A model generated the notes under the pieces. It saw only the letters and a program-made list of their open reading frames with translations, was not told the DNA's origin and did not search any database. From positions 1-15,671 of the forward strand of contig JAEDNB010000027.1 of assembly GCA_016302725.1 (NCBI GenBank): a DNA stretch of 15,671 nucleotides. The letters run 5' to 3'. The DNA is from Lentisphaeria bacterium (lineage in GTDB: Bacteria; Verrucomicrobiota; Lentisphaeria; Oligosphaerales; Oligosphaeraceae). Below, piece by piece: positions 1-6,864 of this stretch. The translations under genes and the position numbers were made by a program. Each line of letters opens with the position of its first letter. The stretch's first letter is position 1.

Positions 1-3000
1 AAGGCGATGGCGGGGATGGAGTCTCCCTGGGTGGCTTCCCAGAGAAGGCGTTCCAGGTAGGCCAGGAGGCGGTGCTTGTTGGAGTTTTTCTCCCCGTAGC
101 AGACATGGAGCAGCTTCTCCTTGGCCACCAGGCAAGTGCCCCGGAGGGAGACGCGGCAGGAACTTTCCCCGTTTCCGGGAATCTCCAGGGGAAGTTCCAG
201 GGAGTGCTCCTCCGCCTCCCAGTATCCCTGTTCTTCCAAGGCCTTTCCGTCAAGGGCCTTGTATTTCAGGAAGGCCTTTTCCCCCAGGGGGCCGAAGGGC
301 AGAAGATCCCGCGCCCGCAATTCTTTCTCGATGTCCCCCCATGCCGCCTCGTCCGTCCGCTCCGTATCCCGGAGAGGACGGAGACGGCGGGCCAGGAATT
401 TCCGGCAATTGGACATTTCCAAGGGGCCGGACTCCAGGGGTTCCTGGTCTTCGGGCAGGAGATCGTCTTCCTCTTGTCGGCAGCCCAGGGCATGCTGGCG
501 GAAGGCCTCCACCCCGTTTTCCAGAAGGGCCTCCAGTTCCCGCAGGGTCAGAACGAGGCTGGAGGGCAGGGCGTCGGGGGCAGGGGGCGGTTCCTTGGGG
601 GAGGCGGGGGCAGGGGGAGTTCCTGTCCGGGCGGAGGGGGCGTCGAAGGAAAAGAAGGAGAGGAGGGAGGAGGGATTGCCCTGGAAGTTTCTGATGTCGA
701 AGTTGTTCAGGGGATGGATGACATCCAGGGATTGGGGGTTGTGCGGTTTGACGTAGTCCCGGAGTTGCCTCACCACGATGGCGGGCGGCTGCTCCTTTCC
801 ATCCGCCTGGAAGCCCTGGTAGAAAAGAAGGAGCTTTTCCCGGGCCGCCAGCAGGGTCTCCAGGAAGATGTAGCGGTCTTCCGCCGCCTTGGAGCGGACA
901 AAATAGGGAAGGAGTTTGTCATCGTTCAGCAGGCTGAAATCCTGATGGGGATCCTGGCGTGGGAAGGCTCCCTGGTCCATGCCCAGAAGAGCGATGATCT
1001 TGCAGGGAATGCCCCTCATGGGCATGAGGGAGCAGCAGGTGATTTTGCCCGCCAGGAAGGAGGGTGACCCCCCGCTGGTGGTGGCGGCCTCCAGAAGCCC
1101 CTGGAGAATCTTGGTCATCAGGGAACGAGGAAGGAGAAGTCCGTCGGCCTTGGCCAGTTTCCCATTCTCCTCCAGCCGTTGGAACTGCTTGCGCAGGGCG
1201 GAAAAATCCGCCGTGTTTTGGGTGTCCTCCAGGAAGAAGCGCTCCAGGATTGCCTGGAGGAGTTGGTGCCATTCCGAGAGCGTGCGCCCCTGGGGCTTGT
1301 CCTGCAGGGCCTGGGAGGTCTCCTGAAGTTCCCGCAGCAGGCGGGAGAGATTTCCCAGAGTCTGGCGGCTGTTCCCCTCGGTGGAGGCGACGGGCAGGGG
1401 GAGAAGATTCCCGAAGGCGGGGTGCTGCTCCTGTTCGTCGGCAGGCAGCTCCATGACTTCCGCCAACAGCATCCGGTCCAGGGCTTTCCGCCAGGTGAAC
1501 TCCTCCTGCTCTTCCGTGACGCCCTCTATGCCTCGATGGGCAAAGTCCTCTTTCCGGCTCTTGGCGTCGTAGCCCAGGTGCGCCCGACCCTCCCGAATCC
1601 ATTGGCGGATGTCGGTGATTGCCTCGGGGGAAAAGGCGAAGCGCTGGCAGAGAGGCTGGGAGTCCAGCAGGGCGTCAATCCAGGAGAAGGCGAAGCCGCT
1701 CTCCGGCAGCTGGAGAATCTTGAGGAAGGTCTCCGCCAGAAGATTGGTCTGGCGAAGGGTGCGGTCGGTGACGGCGTAGCGTCCCTTGAGGGGAGAGGCG
1801 TCGAAGACGGCCTTGATGGCGGGGGCGAAGAGGGTGATGTCCGGCGCCATGACCAGAATGTCATTTAAGGTGAGGACGGATTTCCTTGCCGTGTTGTGGG
1901 TCTTTAGAAGATAGAGGAGCAGGTCCCGCAGGACTTCCACCTGGCGGCGGGGACTGTGGCAGAGATGGAAGGTCAGGGAGTCGTCGACGGTTTCCGGGAA
2001 GGGGTTGTCTTTCGGGGGGCAGGTGTTGTTCCGCACTTGCTCCTGGAGGGCCTGGAGGAGGCTGGCAGGCTGGGGGGGCGCCCCGGCCTCCTCCTCCTCC
2101 CCGGCGGAAAGAAGCCCCTCTTCCACCAGGAGATTGAAGAAATCCTGGGCCTGGCGGGCGTTGTCCGCCAACAGGGAATTCTGGAAAAAGCCCTCCTCCA
2201 CCTTTTTGGTGGGGCGGTTGTCTCCCCAGAACTCCCGGCAGGGACCATGATAGTAGAAGTTCACCACCCCCCGTTGGCTGTATTGTTTCAAGAGTCGGAG
2301 GTAGGGCGGGGGCATCATGGTGGCCCCGAAGACGGTGACGGGGGGCAGGGAGCCCTTTCCCTCGCTGGACAGGACGTGGTCTAGGGCCTCCGCCAGGGAG
2401 CCTCCCTCCAGGTGTTCGTGGAGCTTGTGCCAGAGCAGAGGCTGCCACTGCAGCTTTTTGTCCAGGGAGGTCTTCCCCTTTTCCAGGGCGCAAGTGAGGG
2501 AGTCCCCCCTGGCCCAGGCGGAAAGGGTGTGAGGCAAATAGCTCTGGTATTGGTCGAAGAGAAGGGCGATTCTGCCGGCGAAGGAATAGAGGCGCACCTC
2601 CTGGTCCTCGCCCGTGCCCTCCGAGCTCCGAAGATAGTCCAGAAGTGGCGCCCACGGCGCTTCTTCCGGCGGACTTTCCAGTAGGCCGTGGAGAAGGTGG
2701 AACACCCCCCATTTCATCACGTCGGCGGTGTACAATTCCGGGGTAAAGGCGGGGCAAAGCCTGTGGAGGATTTCCCGGATGCCCTGGGGGATGTCCTTTG
2801 TCTTGGCTCCCAGCAGCGCCTCCCCGTGGTCCATGCGTATCTGCTTGAGCCACTGGAACATTCCCGCACTGGGCACCAGGAGGTTCTCCGAGGGGAAAAT
2901 CCCTCCCTCGTCAGACCGGTAGTGTTCTGGATGCGCCTTGCGGTCTTGGAGGAAGGTTTCCGCCAGTTTCTCGATGTCCGTGTGGGCGTGGAAATGGAAG

Positions 3001-3008
3001 TCTGTCAT
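1..3008 (-). CDS. recC: RecC, exonuclease V (RecBCD) gamma chain, C-terminus cut by window edge
   Basis: RecC is the non-catalytic scaffold of RecBCD; in E. coli it splits the duplex at a double-strand end and scans for Chi. Reading the minus strand from the ATG at 3006-3008 gives 1002 codons with no stop up to the edge. E. coli RecC has 1122 residues, so about 100-120 are missing. Family landmarks appear in order: AGMFQWL near residue 50, YYHGPCREFWGD near residue 250, HSPRRQVEVL near residue 350, YAVTDRTLRQ near residue 410, and LMPMRGIP...LLGMDQGAFPR near residues 655-680. The C-terminal nuclease-like fold starts with LPFGPLGEKAF. No Shine-Dalgarno is visible before the ATG, but the N-terminus aligns well with E. 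coli RecC, so I keep this start. recB and recD probably lie beyond the left edge. The gene is divergent from the prepilin gene. Identification is firm. Confidence 0.93.
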   Translation of the reverse strand, partial: MTDFHFHAHTDIEKLAETFLQDRKAHPEHYRSDEGGIFPSENLLVPSAGMFQWLKQIRMDHGEALLGAKTKDIPQGIREILHRLCPAFTPELYTADVMKWGVFHLLHGLLESPPEEAPWAPLLDYLRSSEGTGEDQEVRLYSFAGRIALLFDQYQSYLPHTLSAWARGDSLTCALEKGKTSLDKKLQWQPLLWHKLHEHLEGGSLAEALDHVLSSEGKGSLPPVTVFGATMMPPPYLRLLKQYSQRGVVNFYYHGPCREFWGDNRPTKKVEEGFFQNSLLADNARQAQDFFNLLVEEGLLSAGEEEEAGAPPQPASLLQALQEQVRNNTCPPKDNPFPETVDDSLTFHLCHSPRRQVEVLRDLLLYLLKTHNTARKSVLTLNDILVMAPDITLFAPAIKAVFDASPLKGRYAVTDRTLRQTNLLAETFLKILQLPESGFAFSWIDALLDSQPLCQRFAFSPEAITDIRQWIREGRAHLGYDAKSRKEDFAHRGIEGVTEEQEEFTWRKALDRMLLAEVMELPADEQEQHPAFGNLLPLPVASTEGNSRQTLGNLSRLLRELQETSQALQDKPQGRTLSEWHQLLQAILERFFLEDTQNTADFSALRKQFQRLEENGKLAKADGLLLPRSLMTKILQGLLEAATTSGGSPSFLAGKITCCSLMPMRGIPCKIIALLGMDQGAFPRQDPHQDFSLLNDDKLLPYFVRSKAAEDRYIFLETLLAAREKLLLFYQGFQADGKEQPPAIVVRQLRDYVKPHNPQSLDVIHPLNNFDIRNFQGNPSSLLSFFSFDAPSARTGTPPAPASPKEPPPAPDALPSSLVLTLRELEALLENGVEAFRQHALGCRQEEDDLLPEDQEPLESGPLEMSNCRKFLARRLRPLRDTERTDEAAWGDIEKELRARDLLPFGPLGEKAFLKYKALDGKALEEQGYWEAEEHSLELPLEIPGNGESSCRVSLRGTCLVAKEKLLHVCYGEKNSNKHRLLAYLERLLWEATQGDSIPAIA

Positions 3009-3049
3009 GGGAGGTGGGAAGGCATTTCCTCGGGATTCAATTGAGGAAA

Positions 3050-3120
3050 GGGGAAGGTCGGGGCTGGAAGGGAGGGTAGCCCTGAAGCCGGGAAAAGCGC
3101 GCCGGGGGGAATCCGGCTCC
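3050..3120 (+). repeat. Imperfect direct repeat, copy A
   Basis: The copy starts near 3050 and is best conserved in a 24-base core at 3097-3120 (GCGCGCC, six G, AA, then a CGGCTCC-type end). The core matches copy B at 22 of 24 positions by eye. The upstream flank is also similar (GGGAAGGTCGGG... against GGGAAAGGCCGGG...). The two copies are 346 bases apart in the same orientation. Confidence 0.6.
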
Positions 3121-3178
3121 GCGAAGGGCGGTCCCCAGGGGTGACACAGCCTGGGCCTCGGGCATAGGCCAGAATTTT

Positions 3179-3221
3179 CGGGAAATCCACGGGAATCGGG
3201 AATTTTCCCGAGGATTTCCCG
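3179..3221. repeat. Nested palindrome / hairpin
   Basis: Perfect 10-base arms CGGGAAATCC (3179-3188) and GGATTTCCCG (3212-3221) enclose a second hairpin, CGGGAATTTTCCCG (3197-3210). It lies 171-213 bases upstream of the recC start, so it could be a protein-binding site or an RNA structure in a recC leader. No T-tract follows on either strand, so it is not an obvious terminator. Confidence 0.55.
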
Positions 3222-3396
3222 GGGAGGGGGGCCGCTGGAACCCCCTCCCCCCTCGCAGGCCGACAGTTGCCGGGATGTGCCGCGCAGTCTTTGGATGAGG
3301 GGGGCTCGCCAGTTCCCCGAGGCCGGTGTCGGCGTGGAGGCGGAGGTCTCTCAAGGGGAGGCCAGCAATGTAATCCCAAGTTCAAGGGAAGGAGGG

Positions 3397-3466
3397 GAGG
3401 GAAAGGCCGGGATGGGAGAGTTTCCCTTGAGGTCGGAAAGACGCGCGCCGGGGGGAACCTGGCTCC
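3397..3466 (+). repeat. Imperfect direct repeat, copy B
   Basis: Second copy of the repeat described at 3050-3120. Its 24-base core is at 3443-3466 and differs from copy A at two positions. It is followed by GCCCATGCCCG twice (3479-3489 and 3495-3505) and the palindrome ATGCCCGGGCAT (3499-3510). Confidence 0.6.
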
Positions 3467-3542
3467 CTGGAGGCAGGAGCCCATGCCCGACGCGGCCCAT
3501 GCCCGGGCATATGCCGTCTGTTTTCATAATTCCGCCCCACAA

Positions 3543-3978
3543 GTGTCCCGTAAACCCGGAGAGGAAGCTGCTTTTCCTCGAAGAAGCCTGGAAGAAAAGG
3601 GGTGCCATGAACGACAGGCGGCGCCCGCCTCCTCCACCATGAGGGAACAAACTCCTCGAAGAGGCGGAGTCGCGGGGCAGGTTGGCCAGCGAGATGGCGT
3701 TTCTTGACGCTGCCCTGCCGCCGGACACGGGATGAAAGCCCTTCGCACAAGGAATTGAGGCCGACGGGGGAAGGGTTTTCCCTGGCACTTCCTGGCAGGA
3801 TGCCTGATTCCGAAGGAGCCGAGATGCTCTGTCAGTTGTGCAAGAACGCCCTTGTTCATCGGCAGCCTCCCCTTCGGCTGCAACGATGTTCCTTCAAATC
3901 GGCGCGCATGGAAAATGCAATGCAATCCATCGAATCCTAGTTGGTTATGAACTAGTGTCCCTGAATTTTACGGGACAC
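3543..3978. repeat. 436-bp segment bounded by perfect 12-bp inverted repeats
   Basis: GTGTCCCGTAAA (3543-3554) and its exact reverse complement TTTACGGGACAC (3967-3978) face each other. The right end is also a small hairpin on its own: GTGTCCC (3955-3961) pairs with GGGACAC (3972-3978) around a 10-base AT-rich loop. Inside there is no recognisable transposase, and no target-site duplication is evident outside. It could be a decayed non-autonomous element; chance pairing cannot be excluded. Confidence 0.4.
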
Positions 3979-4143
3979 CAGCGCTTCTGCCTCTCCCAAA
4001 ATTCATTCATCCAAAAGTCCCTTTTCAAGAACCCCAGGGATTTGCCGGCCCCAGGGGGCGGAATGCCTCGGCAGTGGAAAAGCCGGGAAAGCCCGGGAAA
4101 GTTGTGTAATTCCATAACATTTGATGGATTAGGGAGTTATCGG

Positions 4144-4171
4144 TTGCGTGCCGGAACATTTGCCCTATGCT
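4144..4171 (+). promoter_or_regulatory. Sigma70-type promoter for the prepilin-like gene
   Basis: TTGCGT (4144-4149) and TATGCT (4166-4171) are separated by 16 bases in a locally AT-richer patch. Transcription would start near 4178, about 70 bases before the chosen ATG at 4247. The hexamers and 16-base spacing resemble the candidates before recA and tRNA-Thr. Confidence 0.5.
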
Positions 4172-4246
4172 ATCTCCGTTGCCGCAGGAAGGGGGGACCT
4201 TCCTGGCAGCCAAGAGAATTCACCTTCAAGCATGGGAGGAGTCGGG

Positions 4247-4981
4247 ATGACGGGAAAAGAGAGCAGGGCGGTTCCCCGGGGGGGAACGCTCCCCTTTACA
4301 TTGGTGGAGATGCTGACGGTGGTGACCATCGTGGCCATTCTGATGGGGTTGCTTCTGCCTTCCCTCGCCCGGGCGCGCCAAAAGGCCGCCCAGGTGCAAT
4401 GCATGGGCAATCTCCGCCAACTGGCCATGGCCCTGACCCAGTATGCCGATTCCTGGAGGGGGCGCCTCCCTCCCTATGTCACCGCCGCCAGCCCCGAGGA
4501 GCATCCCGGACTGAACTGGACGGCATGGAGCTACCCCTACCACAACAACCCCCGTCTGCTGGTGTGCCCCGCAGGTGTGGGAAAACTCCCGGAGACTACC
4601 CCGAAGGGCTTTCGGGAATACGACGCCTCCTACGGATGGAACTACGATGGAACCCAGGGAAACCGGGGACCTCTGGCCGCCGCCATCCGACAGCCCTCCC
4701 TGGTCTATCTCCTCTGCGATTCCGGAGACCCCTGCCTCATCTACGGGGCAAATACCTGGGATAATCTCATGGAGGAACTGGATCTGGACTGGGATTCCCA
4801 ACTGGAGGGCGCAAACCGACACAGGGGGGAGGCCAACGCCGCGTTCGTGGACGGACATGTCGCCGCCAGGGAACTGGAGGAGTTCCTGGGAGCCCCCTGC
4901 GCCTCCCTCGCCCCACCCTGGCATATCCCCTGGGAAAATGGACTCCTGGAAAAGGGAACCGTCCCCTTCCCGGAACGATAG
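4247..4981 (+). CDS. Type IV prepilin-like protein with H-X9-DG motif (type II secretion pseudopilin-like)
   Basis: The 244-residue protein starts with a short basic leader and the prepilin block FTLVEML (F17, E21 at mature position +5). A hydrophobic helix to about residue 37 and PSLARARQKA follow. The body has a CMGNLRQLAMAL helix. Near the end are H192 and D202-G203 (H-X9-DG), followed by H204. Such proteins are made as inner-membrane prepilins and cleaved by a prepilin peptidase. They are abundant in Lentisphaerota and Planctomycetota, where most functions are unknown. The ATG at 4247 has GGAGGAG at 4235-4241, five bases upstream, so I prefer it to in-frame ATGs at 4148 and 4232. Position -1 is Pro (P16) instead of the usual Gly. 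The gene is alone, with no secretion genes beside it, so its partner is unknown. Confidence 0.85.
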   Translation: MTGKESRAVPRGGTLPFTLVEMLTVVTIVAILMGLLLPSLARARQKAAQVQCMGNLRQLAMALTQYADSWRGRLPPYVTAASPEEHPGLNWTAWSYPYHNNPRLLVCPAGVGKLPETTPKGFREYDASYGWNYDGTQGNRGPLAAAIRQPSLVYLLCDSGDPCLIYGANTWDNLMEELDLDWDSQLEGANRHRGEANAAFVDGHVAARELEEFLGAPCASLAPPWHIPWENGLLEKGTVPFPER

Positions 4982-5104
4982 CCCCCCAGAAGGCCGCCGC
5001 CGCCCCGGGGAAACTCCTCCCTCCCCCCATGCTATGTTAAGTCCCACGCCCCCCTGTCCCCCCCCTTCCCCGGGAAGCCGGGAGAGAAGGCTAAAAAAAA
5101 TTAG

Positions 5105-5115
5105 GCAAATTTTGC
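5105..5115. promoter_or_regulatory. Small palindrome upstream of the recA -35 box
   Basis: GCAAATTTTGC is a perfect 5+1+5 palindrome ending 10 bases before the -35 hexamer. Part of it belongs to a direct repeat, TTGCAAAA at 5112-5119 and 5126-5133; the second copy overlaps the -35 box. It could be an operator or UP-like element. This rests on symmetry and position only. Confidence 0.3.
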
Positions 5116-5125
5116 AAAAAGGGGC

Positions 5126-5153
5126 TTGCAAAAGGGAAGAGAAGGGGTATCTT
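5126..5153 (+). promoter_or_regulatory. recA promoter
   Basis: TTGCAA (5126-5131), a 16-base spacer, then TATCTT (5148-5153). The same hexamers and spacing occur before tRNA-Thr (11291-11318). It sits after an A-rich stretch and predicts a start near 5160, giving a recA leader of about 230 bases that is very C-rich and includes ten consecutive C at 5182-5191. Confidence 0.55.
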
Positions 5154-5157
5154 CCCC

Positions 5158-5177
5158 CCGGTTCCCGGGAAAACCGG
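5158..5177. promoter_or_regulatory. Palindromic operator candidate at the recA transcription start
   Basis: CCGGTT and AACCGG form perfect 6-base arms around eight bases, starting five bases after the -10 box. In many bacteria recA is repressed by LexA bound to a palindrome at this position. The sequence does not match the E. coli or Bacillus LexA box, and the LexA motif of this lineage is unknown to me. An RNA hairpin is the alternative. Confidence 0.35.
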
Positions 5178-5390
5178 CGCGCCCCCCCCCCGCTCCCGCC
5201 CCCTCGCAACGGGAGTCGTCGCCCGCCTTCCCTGCGGCGTGGCGCCTTTGGCAAGGTCCCGCCGTCCCCCCGGGAGGAAGGATGGCCGCCTCGGCCCCCT
5301 TCCCCTTTCCCTTTTCCGCAATTCCTCACATACCCTCCCCCAAGAACGCCACAGGCGGCGTGGCAACGGATTGCCGCCACAGAAGGCACA

Positions 5391-6497
5391 ATGGCAAAAG
5401 AACCCTCCGCATCCTCCCTCAATGATGTCCAACAGCGCAATCTGAAACTCGCCCTGGGCCAGATTGAAAAGGAATTCGGCAAAGGCTCCATCATGCGCCT
5501 GGGTGACCAGAAACACCTGGATGTCCCCACCATCTCCACCGGCTCCCTGGCCCTGGACCTGGCCACCGGAATCGGCGGCGTCCCCCGGGGGCGCATCATC
5601 GAAATCTACGGCCCCGAATCCTCCGGAAAGACCACCCTCTGCCTCCACGTAATCGCCAATGCCCAGAAGGCCGGCGGCACTTGCGCCTTCGTGGACACGG
5701 AACACGCCCTGGATCCCCGGTATGCCCGGATCATCGGCGTGGATACCGACAATCTCCTGGTCTCCCAGCCCGATTGCGGGGAGGACGCCCTCAACATCGC
5801 CGAAACCCTCGTGCGCTCCAATGCCATCGACGTGCTGATCGTGGACTCCGTGGCCGCCCTGACCCCCAAGGCGGAAATCGAAGGGGAGATGGGAGACCAG
5901 CACGTGGGGCTCCAGGCGCGCCTCATGAGCCAGGCCCTCAGAAAGCTCACCCCCATCGCCGCCAAGTCCAATACCTGCGTCATCTTCACCAACCAAATTC
6001 GGGAAAAGATCGGCGTCATGTTCGGAAACCCCGAAACCACCCCCGGCGGCAGGGCCCTGAAATTCTATGCCTCCATGAGGATGGACATCCGGCGCACCGG
6101 CGTCATCAAAAGCCCGGATGGCCGCTCCCTGGGGAACAAGGTGAAGGTCAAGATCAACAAGAACAAGCTGGCCGCCCCCTTCCAGGAGTGCGAGTTCGAC
6201 ATCATGTTCAATGAGGGCATCTCCAAGGCCGGCTCCATCCTGGCCGTGGCCCTGGACCAGCATATCGTGGAAAAACGCGGTTCCTGGTTCTCCTTCGGGG
6301 AGGTCCAACTGGGGCAGGGCGCGGAACAAACCAAGGCCTACCTGAAGGCTAACCCCGCCATGGCCGACCAAATCGTCGCCGAAATCCGACGGAAACTCCC
6401 GGACCAGGGCGGCGCCCGGCAGGACGCCCCCGAAGCCACCCCCGCCGACAGCCCCATGGAAGCCGCCGACCTGGATACGCCCGTGGACCAACTCTAG
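5391..6497 (+). CDS. recA: RecA recombinase
   Basis: RecA polymerises on single-stranded DNA, performs ATP-dependent homology search and strand exchange, and triggers LexA self-cleavage where the SOS response exists. The 368-residue protein has the normal family length. Visible are Walker A GPESSGKT (residues 74-81), the DTEHALDP segment (102-109), Walker B VLIVDSV (148-154) and loop L2 NQIREKIGVMFGNPETTPGG (201-220). The C-terminal tail is acidic and Pro/Ala-rich. The ATG at 5391 follows AGAAGG (5381-5386); the frame stays open far upstream but shows no RecA similarity there. It has its own promoter and appears monocistronic, with hairpins after the TAG stop. It lies between recC and rdgC. 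Confidence 0.97.
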   Translation: MAKEPSASSLNDVQQRNLKLALGQIEKEFGKGSIMRLGDQKHLDVPTISTGSLALDLATGIGGVPRGRIIEIYGPESSGKTTLCLHVIANAQKAGGTCAFVDTEHALDPRYARIIGVDTDNLLVSQPDCGEDALNIAETLVRSNAIDVLIVDSVAALTPKAEIEGEMGDQHVGLQARLMSQALRKLTPIAAKSNTCVIFTNQIREKIGVMFGNPETTPGGRALKFYASMRMDIRRTGVIKSPDGRSLGNKVKVKINKNKLAAPFQECEFDIMFNEGISKAGSILAVALDQHIVEKRGSWFSFGEVQLGQGAEQTKAYLKANPAMADQIVAEIRRKLPDQGGARQDAPEATPADSPMEAADLDTPVDQL

Positions 6498-6500
6498 TCT

Positions 6501-6580
6501 CCGCCTAAGGCGGAACATGCGAGAGCGCCGCCAAGGCGCAGGAATCGGGTCGGCGCAAAAATGGGCGGGCTTTCGCCCAT
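6501..6580 (+). terminator. Hairpins after recA, possible terminator
   Basis: Three bases after the recA stop, CCGCC-TAA-GGCGG (6501-6513) forms a short stem. A better hairpin, ATGGGCG-GGCTTT-CGCCCAT, lies at 6561-6580. Neither is followed by a real T-tract, only GAGCTTTCCT, so termination is uncertain. Confidence 0.35.
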
Positions 6581-6864
6581 GAGCTTTCCTCCATGCCCAA
6601 GGCGCAGGAATGCCGCCGCCAAGGTGCATGCCCCCAGGCCTTGCCGCGCGCTCGTCCCTCTCCCGGAAAGGGCGAGCCCCGGGGGCATGGGGAAGAAGGC
6701 TCCTTCCCCGCCTCCCAGCATGAGGAGGCCCCGGAAATTCCCCTGCCAGGCAAAGGGGGAAACGCCCTGCCTGGTGGTGGGCACCCAGGCTTCCTCCCCT
6801 GCCGGCAGGCCATCCCTGCCCCCTCCTTTCCTTATCCCCCCTGAAAGAAACAAATCCTTCCCCC
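6581..6864. other. Hairpin-dense spacer between recA and murF
   Basis: No convincing gene is seen. The 15-base direct repeat CCAAGGCGCAGGAAT occurs at 6531-6545 and 6597-6611. CATGCCCCC (6627-6635) pairs with GGGGGCATG (6681-6689) and encloses an inner stem (GCTCG 6650-6654 with CGAGC 6673-6677). More hairpins follow: GGGGAAG/CTTCCCC (6689-6709), CCAGGCA/TGCCTGG (6746-6774) and the palindrome CCTGCCGGCAGG (6798-6809). It may be a structured RNA or a cluster of palindromic repeats. No clear promoter for murF was found. Confidence 0.45.

Larger units (their letters stand above)
3009..4143. other. Long spacer without a convincing gene
   Basis: About 1.1 kb lies between the divergent recC and the prepilin promoter. 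Open frames exist on both strands, but their translations are Pro/Arg/Gly/Ser-rich, lack recognisable motifs and overlap each other in several frames. I therefore regard them as by-products of GC-rich DNA. The stretch holds an imperfect direct repeat (3050-3120 and 3397-3466), a nested palindrome (3179-3221), a perfect 12-bp palindrome ATGCCCGGGCAT (3499-3510), small hairpins (for example 3134-3155) and a 12-bp inverted-repeat pair (3543-3554 and 3967-3978). From about 3900 the DNA is less GC-rich. It may be a graveyard of decayed repeats or a mobile-element remnant. Confidence 0.6.

Noticed and set aside
72..1067. Long plus-strand open frame opposite recC
   Set aside because: It is the exact antisense of the recC frame and its translation is Gly/Pro-rich with no motif, while the minus strand shows clear RecC landmarks.
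3005..3788. Minus-strand frames 3005-3484 and 3351-3788 upstream of recC
   Set aside because: Pro/Arg/Ser-rich, overlapping each other in different frames, built from the degenerate repeats; no Shine-Dalgarno or domain.
4226..5599. 457-codon minus-strand frame opposite the prepilin gene and recA start
   Set aside because: Antisense of the prepilin gene and the recA leader; no motif and no start signal.
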